A DNA stretch of 64,000 nt from Fragum whitleyi (taxonomy: Eukaryota; Mollusca; Bivalvia; Cardiida; Cardiidae). A model generated the notes under the pieces. That model saw only the letters and a list, made by a program, of their open reading frames with translations. It ran no database searches and was not told the origin of the DNA. The translations under genes were made by a program, and so were the position numbers. Of this stretch, positions 10,930 through 22,259 are shown one piece after another (position 1 is the first letter of the stretch; every line of letters starts with the position of its first letter). The stretch spans positions 70,546,948 to 70,610,947 of the forward strand of contig OX411543.1 in NCBI GenBank assembly GCA_948146395.1, in the 5' to 3' direction.

Positions 10930-11615
10930 ATAGTATATTTACTATGACTTGAAAAGTCGTTGTTACAAAGTTTCGGAAAAAGCTTTAATATACTTAATTC
11001 TAAACATTGTGCACTAAATTACTGTGTTCCTTTTTCTTTTTGCTTAATAACAAGAATGTAAGCTGGTAGATAAAATTGATGTTATGGTTTAGTAAAGAAC
11101 CAGATCAGATTATTCTGCAAAATTTGACATTTCCTAGAAAAATCATTTATTCATGGGGAAAATTATTTAAGATTGGTCCTCCTTGTATCAGCTGTAATTC
11201 TTAATATACAGATATCTCACTGAGTTATCTTGTTTGTGTGCGGTTTCATGCCATTCTTAATAGTAACTTGTTGCAGTTCTTTTGTTGAAGCTGGTGTACC
11301 TATCCATATCTTCAAGTTATTCTTCACACAGACTGATGTTTTGATATGTAAATGGCACTGATGCTAGGGCTAAATTTGTAACAATATGAATTTAACTGTG
11401 TAAGAAATATTGAAATAATTAAATGTAACACTGAAAATGAGAGAAGAATCTAGGATAAAAGACCACTGAAAACCTAGTTATCTCTCCACAGTAAAACTTT
11501 TCGGTGAAAGTTTATGTATGTAACTGTTGATATCTAATCAGCAGTCAAGTGTTTGCTATCAAGTTACCGTGATGAAAAAGCTGGGAGGGGGAGGAGGATG
11601 CCACTTGTTCCTATA
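10930..11615. other. No assigned element
   Basis: AT-rich unique-looking DNA with no recognised feature. Confidence 0.3.
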
Positions 11616-11619
11616 AGTA

Positions 11620-11725
11620 AGTCAAACTGTTTGCAAATATAACCCCGCTTCGCACGTGCACTTGCGTGCCTAGTGGGGTATAATTTGCAATCAGTTTGAA
11701 TGGTTTGGTCATCCTTAACGCAGGG
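11620..11725. repeat. Palindromic element, ~125-bp family
   Basis: The left arm, AAACTGTTTGCAAATATAAC, and the core, GCTTCGCACGTGCACTTGCG, are followed by a mirrored right arm, GTATAATTTGCAATCAG, ending CATCCTTAACGCAGGGC. The left tip is lost. It lies 12 bp before the target duplication of the giant foldback element. Confidence 0.65.
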
Positions 11726-11737
11726 CAAGGTCAGACC

Positions 11738-11743
11738 GTTTTA
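11738..11743. repeat. Target-site duplication, left, of foldback element
   Basis: GTTTTA stands here and again at 16511-16516, directly outside the inverted tips TATGGAACGCC. The match can be read as 8 bp (GTTTTATA) if the first TA of the left tip is counted as target. Confidence 0.6.
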
Positions 11744-12129
11744 TATGGAACGCCACAGCTGTCATATGTTTTGAACAGTAGTGTTAATATGCCCATTATC
11801 TGTATTAAAATGTCTAAATCAAGTGTAATTATACTCAAATGTAGTGTTGATTTGTCCGACCTATATGATATAATGTCAAAATGAAGTCTGGTTATTTGCA
11901 AAATGAGAATTGACTTGTCTAAACCAAAACTTATCATCCCAAAAGGTACGTTGACTATGGCAACATTTTGTGCTGACCTGTCTTAACATTATCTGAGTGT
12001 GTCAAACGATGGTGTCGTTAAGTCAAAACATGTTGTTGACTTGTCTAAGAATTACATTATTATTTGAAAACGTAGTGTAATTACATCTAAATAATGTGAT
12101 GGCTTGCCTTAGCACTATCATATTATGGT

Positions 12130-14273
12130 GACTGGTTAATGCATTACGTTAGTATGTCAAAAGGAAGCATTGATATGTCAAAATAACACAGTGCTATATT
12201 CAAACATGGTCTTATTATGGTAAAAGGTAATGTGGTTCTGTCGAAACAATATGTTGACTAGTAAGAACGTGGGCTTATTATGTTCAAATGTAGTGTCATT
12301 ATGTTCAAGAAATGTGCTAACTTTGGTAAAAACGAGTTATTATGCAAATAGTAAAATTTCTTATGTTAAAAAATAGCGTTAATTTGTCTACGTTTTATCT
12401 TATTTTGTGCAAAGGAAGTGTGGTCATGCCCAAATATCGTGTTGACTTGTCTAAATAGTATGTTATCATGTCGAATTGTAGTGTGATTAAGTCAAAACGT
12501 AGCGTTGACTGGTTAATGCATTACGTTAGTATGTCAAAAGGAAGCATTGATATGTCCAAATAACACAATGCTATTTTCAAACATGGTCTCATTATGTTAG
12601 AGGGTAAGGTGGTTCTGTCAAAACAATATGTTGACTTGTAAAAACACGGGCTTATTATGTCCAAATGCAGTGTCATCGTGTTAAAGAAATGTGCTAACTT
12701 GGGTAAAAACGAGTTATTATGCAAATAGTAAAATTGATTATGTTCATAAATAGCGTTAATTTGTCTACGTTTTATCTTATTTCGTTCAAAGGAAGTGTGG
12801 TCATGCCCAAATATCGTGTTGACTTGTCTATATAGTATGTTTTCATGTGGAATGGTAGTGTGATTAAGTCAAAACGTAGCGTTGACTGGTTTATGCATTA
12901 CGTTAGTATGTCAAAAGGAAGCATTGATATGTCAAAATAACACAGTGCTATATTCAAACATGGTCTTATTATGTTAGAGGGTAATGTGGTTCTGTCAAAA
13001 CAATATGATGACTTGCAAGAACATGGGCTTATTATGTCCAAATGTAGTGTCATTATGTTCAAGAAATGTGCTAACTTTGGTAAAAACGAGTTATTATGCA
13101 AATAGTAAAATTTCTTATGTTAAAAAATAGCGTTAATTTGTCTACGTTTTATCTTATTTTGTGCAAAGGAAGTGTGGTCATGCCCAAATATCGTGTTGAC
13201 TTGTCTAAATAGTATGTTATCATGTCGAATTGTAGTGTGATTAAGTCAAAACGTAGCGTTGACTGGTTAATGCATTACGTTAGTATGTCAAAAGGAAGCA
13301 TTGATATGTCCAAATAACACAATGCTATTTTCAAACATGGTCTCATTATGTTAGAGGGTAAGGTGGTTCTGTCAAAACAATATGTTGACTTGTAAAAACA
13401 CGGGCTTATTATGTCCAAATGCAGTGTCATCGTGTTAAAGAAATGTGCTAACTTGGGTAAAAACGAGTTATTATGCAAATAGTAAAATTGATTATGTTCA
13501 TAAATAGCGTTAATTTGTCTACGTTTTATCTTATTTCGTTCAAAGGAAGTGTGGTCATGCCCAAATATCGTGTTGACTTGTCTATATAGTATGTTTTCAT
13601 GTGGAATGGTAGTGTGATTAAGTCAAAACGTAGCGTTGACTGGTTTATGCATTACGTTAGTATGTCAAAAGGAAGCATTGTTATGCCCAAATAACGCAAT
13701 TCTATATTCAAAAATGATCTTATTATGATCAAAGGTAATGTTGTTCTGTCAAAACAATTTGTTGACTTGTCAGAACATTGGCTTATTATGTCGAAAGGTA
13801 GTGTCGTTATGTTAAAGAAATGTGTTAACTTGGGTAAAATCGAGTTATCATGCGAAGAGTAGGCTTGGTTTTGTTCAAATATTGTGTTGATTTTTCTATG
13901 CATTAACTTATTTTGTTAAAAGGAAGTGTAGTCATGGCCAAACATCGTGTCGACTTGTCTCTACAGTATGTTTTCATGTCGAATTGTAGTGTGATTAAGT
14001 CTAAACGTAGCGTTGACTGGTCAATGCATTGCCTTATTATATCAAAAGGAAGCATTGTTATGCCATGAATACACGTTGATATATTTAAACATACTCTTTT
14101 TATTTTAGAAAATAATATGGTTCTGTAAAAACAATATGTTGACTTGTCAGACCATGGGCTTATTATGTCCTAAGGTAGTATAATGGCGTTCAAGAAATGT
14201 GTTCTCTTGTGTAAAACCGAGTTATCATGCGAAAAGTAAGATTGATTTTGTTAAAATATTGCGTTAATTTGTC
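12130..14273. repeat. Left-arm 377-bp higher-order tandem array
   Basis: GACTGGTTAATGCATTACGT and its variants recur at 12130, 12507, 12884, 13261, 13638 and 14015, exactly 377 bp apart. Within each unit similar blocks recur about every 63 bp, so one unit is six sub-repeats. Units at 12507 and 13261 look identical by eye and 12884 resembles 12130, which implies a recent duplication of a 754-bp dimer. Units towards the centre are more diverged. Confidence 0.85.
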
Positions 14274-16135
14274 GCTTCGTTTTGACTTAATCACACTACA
14301 ATTCAACAAGACAATATACTGTAAAGACAAGTCAATACGACATTTTTGCATGACAGCACTTCTATTGAACATAATAAGGTAATACATAGACAAATTAACG
14401 CAATAATTGAACTAAACCAAGCTGACTCTTTGCATGATATCTTGTTTTTTATCCAAATTAGCACATTACTTGAACATCGCACTGCCCTTGGACATGATAA
14501 CTCCATGTTTTGACAAGTCAACATATTGTTTTGACAGAACAACATTACCATCTTACATTAAAAGATTATGTTTAAATATATACACGTGTAATTTTGGCAT
14601 AATAACGCTCCCTTTTGACACAATCAGGTAATACATTGACCAGTCAGGGCTACGTTTTGACTTAATTACACTTCAATTCGACATGATAACATATTGTATA
14701 GACAAGTCAACACAATATTTGGGCACGACCACACTTCCTTTGAACAAACTAACTTTATACGTACACAAATTAACGCAATATTTGAACAAAATCAATCTTA
14801 CTCTTCGCATGATAACTAGTTTTTTTAGAAACATAAACACATTTCTTGAACATCATGGCATTACATTTTGACAAAATAAGCCCATGTTCTGACAAGTCAA
14901 CATATTGGTTTTGACAGAACCACATTTCCTTCTAACATAATAAGACCATGTTTCAATAAAGCATTGCGTTATTTGCACATAACAATGCTTCCCTTTGACC
15001 TACTAAAGTAAGGCATTGACCAGTTAACGCTTCGTTTTGACTAAATCACACTACAATTCGATATGATAACATACTGTATAGAGAAGTCAACACGATGTTT
15101 GGCCATGACTTCACTTCCTTTGAACAAAATAAGTTATTGCATAGAAAAATCAACACAATATTTGAACAAACTCAAGCCTACTCTTCGCATGATAACTCGA
15201 TTTTACCCAAGCTAACACATTTCTTTAACATTATGACACTGCCTTTGGACATAATAAGCCCGTGTTCTGACAAGTCTACATATTGTTTGGCAGAACAACA
15301 TTTCCATCTTATATAATAAGACCATGTTTTAATATAGCATTGCGTTATTTGGGCATAACAATAATTTCTTTTGACATACTAAAGTAATTCATTGACCACT
15401 CAACGCTACGTTTTGACAAAATCACACTACAATTCGACATGATAACATACTGCATAGACAAGTTAACACGATATTTGGGCATGACCACACTTCCTTTGAA
15501 CAAAATAAGATAAAACGTTGACAAATAAACGCAATATATTAACATAATAAATCTTACTCTTAAGTTGATAACACAGTTTTACACAAGAGAACACATTTCT
15601 CGAACATGATGACACTACCTCTAGACATAATGAGCCCATGTTCTTACAAGTCATCATATTGTTTTGACAGAATAACATTACCTTCTATCATAATAAGAAC
15701 GATTTTGAATAAAGCATTGTGTTATTTAGACATAACAATGCTTCCTTTTGACATACTAACGTAATGCATAAACCAGTCAACGCTACGCTTTGACTTAATC
15801 ACACTACAATTCGACATGATAACATACTGTATAGACAAGTCAACACGTTATTTGGGCATGACCACACTTCCTTTGAACAGAATAAGATAAAACGTAGACA
15901 AATTAACGCTAGTTTGAACATAATCAATGTTACTATTTGCATAATAACTCGTTTTTACCAAAGTTAGCACATTTCTTGAACATAATGACACTACATTTGG
16001 ACATAATAAGCCCATGTTCTTACAAGTCAACATATTGTTTTGACAGAACCACATTACCTTTTACCATGATAAGACCATGTTTGAATGTAGCATTGTGTTA
16101 TTTGGACATAACAATGCTTCCTTTCGACATACAAA
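14274..16135. repeat. Right-arm 377-bp tandem array, inverted
   Basis: It is the same unit as in the left arm in opposite orientation. The landmark AAGCCCATGTTCT and its variants recur with CCC at about 14503 (diverged), 14881, 15259, 15635 and 16011, so the period is 376-378 bp. Units are more diverged from one another than the outer left-arm units, with no pair that looks identical. Confidence 0.8.
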
Positions 16136-16510
16136 AGTAGTGCATTGGCAAGCCAACACATTATTTAGACGTAATTACACTACGTTTTTAATAATGATGT
16201 AATTCTAAGACAAGTCAACACCATGCTTTGCCTTAACGACACCACCGTTTGACACAATCAGATAATGTTAAGACAGGTCAGCACAAAATGTTGCCATAAT
16301 CAACGTACCTTTTGGGATAATAAGTTTTCGTATAGACAAGTCAATACTCATTTTGTATGTAACCAGACTTCCTTTTGACATTATATGATATAGTTCGGAC
16401 AAATCAACACTATATTTGAGCATAATTACACTTGATTTAAACATTTTAATATAGAAATTGGGCATATTAACACTATACTTCAAAACAAATGACAGCTGTG
16501 GCGTTCCATA

Positions 16511-16516
16511 GTTTTA
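16511..16516. repeat. Target-site duplication, right, of foldback element
   Basis: GTTTTA here matches 11738-11743 and directly abuts the right tip. Confidence 0.6.
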
Positions 16517-16784
16517 TATGCAAGTTGCTTTTATATGTCATGTTTTCCGATGCTTATTTGTTGTTTTATAACGAAGTTTACCATATAAATCTCCACCTAG
16601 CACTTCGAAAAACGCGCACAGTGTATCATATAAATCCAAATGCGTGCTTAATCTACAATCAAAGAACGCTCTTTTCATCGGAAGTATAAATAGCTGGTCC
16701 ATAATAGTAGTTCGAGAAAAGGAGTGTAATATCTGATTATCAAGGTTTGTGAATTAGCGTTATCCTTTTTTGCTGTTTGTTTTT

Positions 16785-17012
16785 GTCTGAATGGGGTTTT
16801 ACGCCGCTTACAACGGTCTTTCAGTTATGTCGCGGCGACCGGAGCACATAACAATGGATTTCTGTTTTTTTTCTTATACAAGCACTACCATTATATCCTT
16901 TCCTAGCCTCTAGCTGCTTCCCCAAATATGTCTACGGTTATCGACCCATTGGTGGAAGACAAATACTATGAGTCGAAAGTAAAAGTGCCGCTGACAGGGT
17001 CGAATTCGTTGG
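16785..17012 (-). mobile_element. tRNA-derived SINE, minus strand
   Basis: On the minus strand GAATTCGACCCTGTCAGCGG (decayed B box and head) is followed by ATGGGTCGATAACCGTAGAC, GAAGCAGCTAGAGGCTAGG, AATCCATTGTTATGTGCTCC, GTCGCCGCGACATAACTG and GTAAGCGGCGTAAAACCCCA. The same order is seen in the plus-strand copies at 48835-49085 and 59565-59815. The tail (ATTCAGAC...) is at the low-coordinate end. Confidence 0.75.
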
Positions 17013-17014
17013 CT

Positions 17015-17970
17015 TATACATATACATTTATTACTACATTTTATCTGTATTTAACTTTGCAAAATCCGGATAAACAAGCCTCTTAACGGCAGTCTAACCT
17101 TGAAAGATTTTAGAATTAATATTTCTAGACAATTTACATGTTGGCTAACATTTCTGGGTACATAACTCGAAAGCAATATATTGGATTCGGTCTGATCATC
17201 CACTTCTTTTTAAAGTTGATCAGTATATAACGTATTTCTGCAGTCTGTTTAAGTATTTCAGTATTCCGAAAGTTCTCGGCAAAATGTTCCACAGACTGTT
17301 AAATTCAGGGTTTTTTGTTGACTAGAGTTTAATCTGCTTGTTGCTTTAACTCGTAACAAGATGTCAAAATATTAGACCGGTCGAAAATCAAAGAAATAGT
17401 TGTAAAACATTGAGGGCAATGGCCAAAATGTTATATCTATTAGTAATTTGCAAGATTTTAATTCAATAAATTACTTTATCATATTTTCTTTAAATAGTTG
17501 TTAGATCAGTAAAATAGTAGGCAAGCGTTACTCTCCAATTTTTCTGACTTCAGAGTGCTTAAATGTATACATAGGAAAAAAAGTGTAACATTCTTCTTGG
17601 TCTTTTTTCTTTGGATGGTGCACTTTGACTGTACGCCAGCTTTAATGCCATATTCCAATCGGGCTGACTATAGAGAATACACAGACACCCGATATAATTT
17701 GGTTGAACCGCGCCAGCACTAGCGCGTCTATCCTTTGCCGTTTCTGTCACATACTCGTGTTAAGCTACCCAAAGTTCATTTCGATGGATATTTTATACTC
17801 GATGATACGTATTTCTTATAACTGACACGAAAAAACAAAATTGTTTGCACAATTTATTGAAAATGGTATGCTAAAGCTACCAATAAAGAACAGCCTTCAT
17901 GTCTGATAACCATGTCACCATTCAGTTTGGCTACTCGGGACAAGACAATTCACCATTAAACATGTCGGTT
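17015..17970. other. No assigned element
   Basis: AT-rich unique-looking DNA. Nothing recognised. Confidence 0.3.
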
Positions 17971-17974
17971 TAGA

Positions 17975-18262
17975 ACTGTCGAGCACGGGAGACGTAGTCT
18001 GGTACGCAACTAGTGGGTTCGATCTTCAGCTCAGCTCTATTTCATTTCTCATTTGATAAAAGTCATCGTGACTAGTGTCATTTTTCTCCCACACATGGGC
18101 AAGTGATACGCTCAAGCGGGAAGGGCGGCTGGTGGCTCGGATGAAATGTTCAAGTCGTACAGTGAGAAATTCTGGAGAGGAAACTATGGAAAGATGCACC
18201 AGCCGTTGAATTTTGATAAAAAAACCTATTGAAAGTGACGGGTTTCAAATCAAACAAACAAA
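17975..18262 (+). mobile_element. SINE of a different family, with CAAA tail
   Basis: A tRNA-like head with GACGTAGTCTGGTACGCAAC (A-box region) and TAGTGGGTTCGATCTTCAGC (B box) leads a body of about 230 bp. The body contains GAAACTATGGAAAGATGCAC and ends GGGTTTCAAATCAAACAAAC with a CAAA-type tail. The body does not resemble the 48835 SINE family, so this looks like a second SINE lineage. Confidence 0.6.
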
Positions 18263-18264
18263 CA

Positions 18265-19065
18265 AGTCGGCTTGCAATCACTGAAGTAGTTGGTCGAGAT
18301 GAGATAGGCCCCGTGTGACGTCATCAAGAGGCGTTGTTACGATTGCAGGTGTTCTTAAATCAATTTATGAAAGTAACGGTAACTGTGTGTCAACTGTGGC
18401 TCCGGAGTTGGTCACACACAATTATTAAAACGACTTGAAGCACGAAAACTTCCAGGAACGATACCCCAAACAGTCACCGAAACATTTTCTTTCGTTCTGT
18501 GGATTTGAAATCGATCCCTTTGTTTTTTTTACCATAAAAAACCTTCTTTTTTACTGACATCCGGTGTTGACCTTTCCATACACTGACGGATATTCCTATC
18601 ATGTTTCATGTAATAGTTATCTGTTCAGTCTATATTGTTTCATAGCGACACTAAAACCCTCAGTAAGGCATGTAAAGTTTCTTTTTATTGCTAAGTATAT
18701 TCAAAGAATGCAATATTTTTGTGATGTTTAAAATAAGGTTGCTCTTTATAAACACGTTATATTCTTTTTTCATCCGTTTGTTTATTGGCCACTTAAATTA
18801 ATGATTGTAATTATGTGGTGCCAACGCATTTAAATTTCTACGTAGGCATTTGTACTTCCCTGTTAACGATGAAGGACCTTTTTTCACATGGTGGCTAAGA
18901 AAGGATGTAGTACTTTTACTGTTGCAAAAAATACTTGGAATGGGTTTTTAGTTGTTATTGTTTTTTTCTAGTCACCGCGATATACGTGAACAAATTGTTA
19001 AAAGCTGCGCTAAACTCTTTTCAAAGAAAGTTTAAAAACTCCAATTGCCAAAGCGAGCTTTGGTC
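18265..19065. other. No assigned element
   Basis: Unique-looking DNA. Nothing recognised. Confidence 0.3.
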
Positions 19066-19067
19066 AT

Positions 19068-19390
19068 GGCGGGGTGTGCGTCAGTGCGTCCGAAAAATTT
19101 TCTTCAAACATCTATACACCTAAACCGATGGGTGGATTTTGACGAAACTTGGCAGAAATTATCCTTGGGTGACACTCTTCTAAAGTTGTTCAAGAAATAA
19201 GCACTGACTCCCAAATATGGGCGTGGCAGGGCGGGGCTTGTTTTGAGCCCGAAATCTTTGAACGACATCTCCTCCTGAACCACTGGGCCGATTTCAATGC
19301 ATATGGGCGTGGCAGGGTGGGGCTTATTTTGTGCCCAAAATCTTTGAACGATATCTTCTCCCGAGCCCCTGGGTCGATTCAATAAAAGCC
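19068..19390 (-). mobile_element. Pearl-like element fragment, minus strand
   Basis: It starts with GTGCGTCAGTGCGTCCG, then has two core units with CAAATATGGGCGTGGCAGGG, GGGCTTGTTTTGAGCCC and CTTTGAACGACATCTCCTCC. These are the reverse complements of the units in 9456-10365. The long minus-strand open frame across 19104-19535 is a by-product of the repeat. Confidence 0.65.
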
Positions 19391-19394
19391 AATC

Positions 19395-19795
19395 AAAGGG
19401 TAAACGAGTGATTTGGCGCCGCACGCGCTCTCTCGAGATGGGCTGGTTTAAAAACTGCGCTTCCAATGACTGAAGAAAAAAATATTTTGACCCCCAGTGC
19501 AGGCTAAATGTCGTGTCTATACATTGTACAGGCACTTTCGGTCTTCAAGCACTCGATTTGTTTGTTTGTGGTCGTACCATTATCTCGCTGTATGTTTTAG
19601 ATTTCTGAGAACTCTTATTAAATCATGGCCCCACCCAAACATGATTTTGTGATTAATTGGGTGTAATGGGCGATATGGGATTTAGATAATCTGGAAATAG
19701 CCAGCCTGTGGTTAAACTGGTCTAACTAGAATTACTGGAATCACCTTCATGGGGTTAATCGTGAGAGAATAGAGGAGATCTTTAGTGTCGGAGTT
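19395..19795. other. No assigned element
   Basis: Unique-looking DNA between a pearl-like fragment and a MITE. Confidence 0.3.
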
Positions 19796-19799
19796 TATA

Positions 19800-20232
19800 C
19801 AGTTAACAAAATCGTGAAATTGACATTCATCTCGATCTAAACCATTCCATATCACTCGCTCAGATCTCCATAGATTCAATCCAAGCACTCATTCAAACCA
19901 ATCAAAACGCTCCAAACTCACTGAAAAAGATAGAATCAACAACGTCATTAAAAAAAAATAATGTAAGAAAAGAATCTCGACTTCATTAACATAATTCAAA
20001 TTATAAGCATCTGATAAGTTCTTGGAGAAATAGGAAGCTATTTATAGAACTTGAATGCATGTCTTATTAAAGGGAGGTTATGAATATCGCAAATTTCGTT
20101 CAACCTGAACAAAGTTTGCGATATTGAATAACCTCCAATTAAATTCACTCAAAACTCGCTCCATGCATTCAAATTCATTCGAAATTCATTCCAAATTCAT
20201 TCACCTTGACAATTTCACGATGATGCTAACTG
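19800..20232 (+). mobile_element. TA-flanked MITE (CAGTTAAC family), full copy
   Basis: It starts CAGTTAACAAAATCGTGAAA after TA and ends TTTCACGATGATGCTAACTG followed by CA. The centre is a palindrome: AGGGAGGTTATGAATATCGC ... ACAAAGTTTGCGATATTGAA, then TAACCTCC. TA target sites and a CAGT terminus are typical of Tc1/mariner-like elements. No transposase is present, so it is non-autonomous. Confidence 0.8.
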
Positions 20233-20464
20233 CAGATTTGTTTTACCCTCTCAGATATTTTTCAGTCGACATGTAAAAAATGAAACATCTAGAAACTACA
20301 CTTACAAATGAAATATTCAGTATACAAAGCAATGCTTATATTTTCAGCTGATAGGCCAAATCTATTAGTTTCGACCCTACAATATGTGCTGCCTGACGAG
20401 TATTTAACATTTCACCCTTTCGGATTGCTCCTTTCGCAAGGTGGTTGATACTCATTGAAGTCAG

Positions 20465-20590
20465 CTCTGCGTTCAAGATAACCATACGATTCAAACTGTT
20501 TGCCAGTTATACACCGCTTTGCACGTGTAATTGCGTACAAATCGGGGTAAAATTGCCAAATAGTTTGCACCGTTTGGTCATCCAGATTAC
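20465..20590. repeat. Palindromic element, ~125-bp family
   Basis: The arms are CTCTGCGTTCAAGATAACCA and TTTGCACCGTTTGGTCATCC, around the core CCGCTTTGCACGTGTAATTG. The right tip is eroded. Confidence 0.7.
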
Positions 20591-20898
20591 AAGGAGATTT
20601 TTTTTTCTAATTACTCATTATTTTCAGGGATAGAGCTTGCTAAAAGCAAAGTATATTCATGGAGATGTAGCAGGCTTCCCTGGGAAGCACATCTGACAAA
20701 AGCTAGCCATTTTGGCATTGGTCAGTCTGCTATACTGAATTCGCACAGTGTAAACAAGTTCGGTTCATTTATCACTGAATGTCTACGTAAAAAAAACTCA
20801 GGAACTACATGTTATATTCTTTCTATAAAAGAGAATCCGGCTAAACGCGGTATACGAAGTGAAAATCCTTATAAATGCAATAGAACCGGACATTCAAC

Positions 20899-20939
20899 CA
20901 TTTTGAAATATCCCATATAATATGGAATGTTTCAAAATG
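20899..20939. repeat. 41-bp imperfect palindrome
   Basis: CATTTTGAAATATCCCATAT faces ATATGGAATGTTTCAAAATG with a 1-nt spacer and about 17 of 20 positions matching. It is unassigned to any family in this window. Confidence 0.6.
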
Positions 20940-20949
20940 TAACCGATAA

Positions 20950-21465
20950 TCCATACACAAAACTAACTTATCATCAACCTTAAATCGCAAAGAATGATCA
21001 GAGTCTTCACTATGCGCTCAAAAGTTGGTCCCTTTTTATAGAATCAGAGAATAATCTAAATGTAAAGTGTGATTGTCCAGGCTGCTAAATTTCTATGCAT
21101 CGAGCACCCGCCCAACTGATGTAAATGTCACGCACAGGCTTATTTGTTACATCTGAATAAGAGGGTCTGAGCTCTGTCCCGAGAGAAATATCTCCAATAA
21201 TTATACCTTTGGGTTACGTAAACATAATTACCGTTTTTACGATTCTTGCGAAAATAGTTCAGCTTATCCTTTATTGCTGGATAAATTCAATCTGACACTG
21301 CAGACGAAATTAATACAGGTTACCGGGAAACCTTGTAAATTGTTTTTACATAACGAAATATGTTATTATGCCAGCGAAGTGAAGGTTAATATTTTACTCA
21401 GTTGAACGCAATTTTACTATCAAAGTTAGAGGTGAAGGACAGACGATCTTTGGTGATGTTTGACG
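20950..21465. other. No assigned element
   Basis: AT-rich unique-looking DNA. Nothing recognised. Confidence 0.3.
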
Positions 21466-21468
21466 TGT

Positions 21469-21497
<29 letters not shown>
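21469..21497. repeat. (CA)n microsatellite
   Basis: About 14 uninterrupted CA units. Confidence 0.95.
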
Positions 21498-21499
<2 letters not shown>

Positions 21500-21660
21500 A
21501 AAAACACATCAACCTTACTTTCCCGCAAAGAAAATATATTGAAAGGTGGATAAGAAATAAATTTATTGAAAGGGGGGATAAGAGATAGAATTAAGTAGAG
21601 CTCGAATAGAAAATCAATTTTGATTTAAATCCTGAAAACAAGTCTTTCGTTCAAAATCAC

Positions 21661-21773
21661 AAAACGGGACAAACTGTTTGCAAATTTAACCCGCTTTGCA
21701 CATGCGTTTGCGTGCAAAGCGGGGTAAAATTCTCAAACAGTTTATAGCGTTTTGTCATACTAGACGCAGGGCT
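21661..21773. repeat. Palindromic element, ~125-bp family
   Basis: GGGACAAACTGTTTGCAAAT and the core CGCTTTGCACATGCGTTTGC are mirrored by GTGCAAAGCGGGG and CAAACAG, ending TTGTCATACTAGACGCAGGG. Confidence 0.7.
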
Positions 21774-22035
21774 GAACACACATTTGTTTTAGATAAAGTT
21801 TTCTATAAATGGACTGCTAATAATGGAAATTTTGAAAATTTGTCATTTTATAGAAATAACATCTGCCATGAGTCACACTCCTTCTATTTCGGTCATAAAG
21901 GCTAATTTATGAGTCGACTTTTAGTGCCCGCATGTTCTTTAAAATTAATTGCATCTAAACGTGAGAGTAAAATCGCTTTGCCCGATGGGTCAGTGAAAAA
22001 CTATTTAAGATAATGTCCAAATATGGTTATCAATG

Positions 22036-22146
22036 TATAAGTTGGAGACAAATAGTCAGAAAGAGTGAGGGCTGCTGTCGGGGATCTAACCCGGGACCTA
22101 ATGATTGTCCGACGCGCGCACCAACTGCGCAAAGACATTCACTTGC
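22036..22146 (-). repeat. tRNA-derived SINE head (minus strand)
   Basis: On the minus strand TTTGCGCAGTTGGTGCGCGC (A-box region) is followed by TCCCGGGTTAGATCCCCGAC (B box). SINE body sequence follows: AGCCCTCACTCTTTCTGAC and TATTTGTCTCCAAC. This is the 5' part of the 48835-type SINE; the 3' part is missing. Confidence 0.6.
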
Positions 22147-22259
22147 GTGGCACGTGAATCGATCATCTCTTTTCTTTCGAAGTAGGTCGAATGTCACCTC
22201 GTCAAATGCACTTTCAAAGCCGTTGACACTTGACAAAGATTTTGTTTCGTAAAACTTAA

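Larger units (their letters stand above)
11744..16510. mobile_element. Giant foldback element, ~4.77 kb, arms of tandem repeats
   Basis: The left tip, TATGGAACGCCACAGCTGTC, is repeated inverted at the right end (GACAGCTGTGGCGTTCCATA, to 16510). The inverted similarity continues through the whole element, for example GGTACGTTGACTATGGCAAC near 11946 against its inverted counterpart near 16290. Polarity switches near 14273, giving a left arm of about 2.53 kb and a right arm of about 2.24 kb with almost no loop. Both arms are mostly 377-bp tandem units. The mirrored short frames are shadows of the repeat (67 codons, minus strand in the left arm, plus strand in the right) and no transposase is present. 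GTTTTA flanks both ends. The design resembles Drosophila Foldback and Galileo, whose arms also hold tandem repeats; homology to them is not claimed. Confidence 0.85.

Noticed and set aside
12521..16140. Repeated 67-codon frames (left arm minus, right arm plus) as a conserved small protein family
   Set aside because: They recur only because the 377-bp unit recurs, lack any context for expression, and mirror each other across the foldback.
11744..16510. CRISPR array or satellite block
   Set aside because: Units are 377 bp with internal 63-bp periodicity, no unique spacers, and inverted halves with a flanking duplication. A eukaryotic foldback element fits.
19104..19535. 143-codon minus-strand frame
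   Set aside because: It overlaps pearl-like core units, and the peptide repeats with the units.
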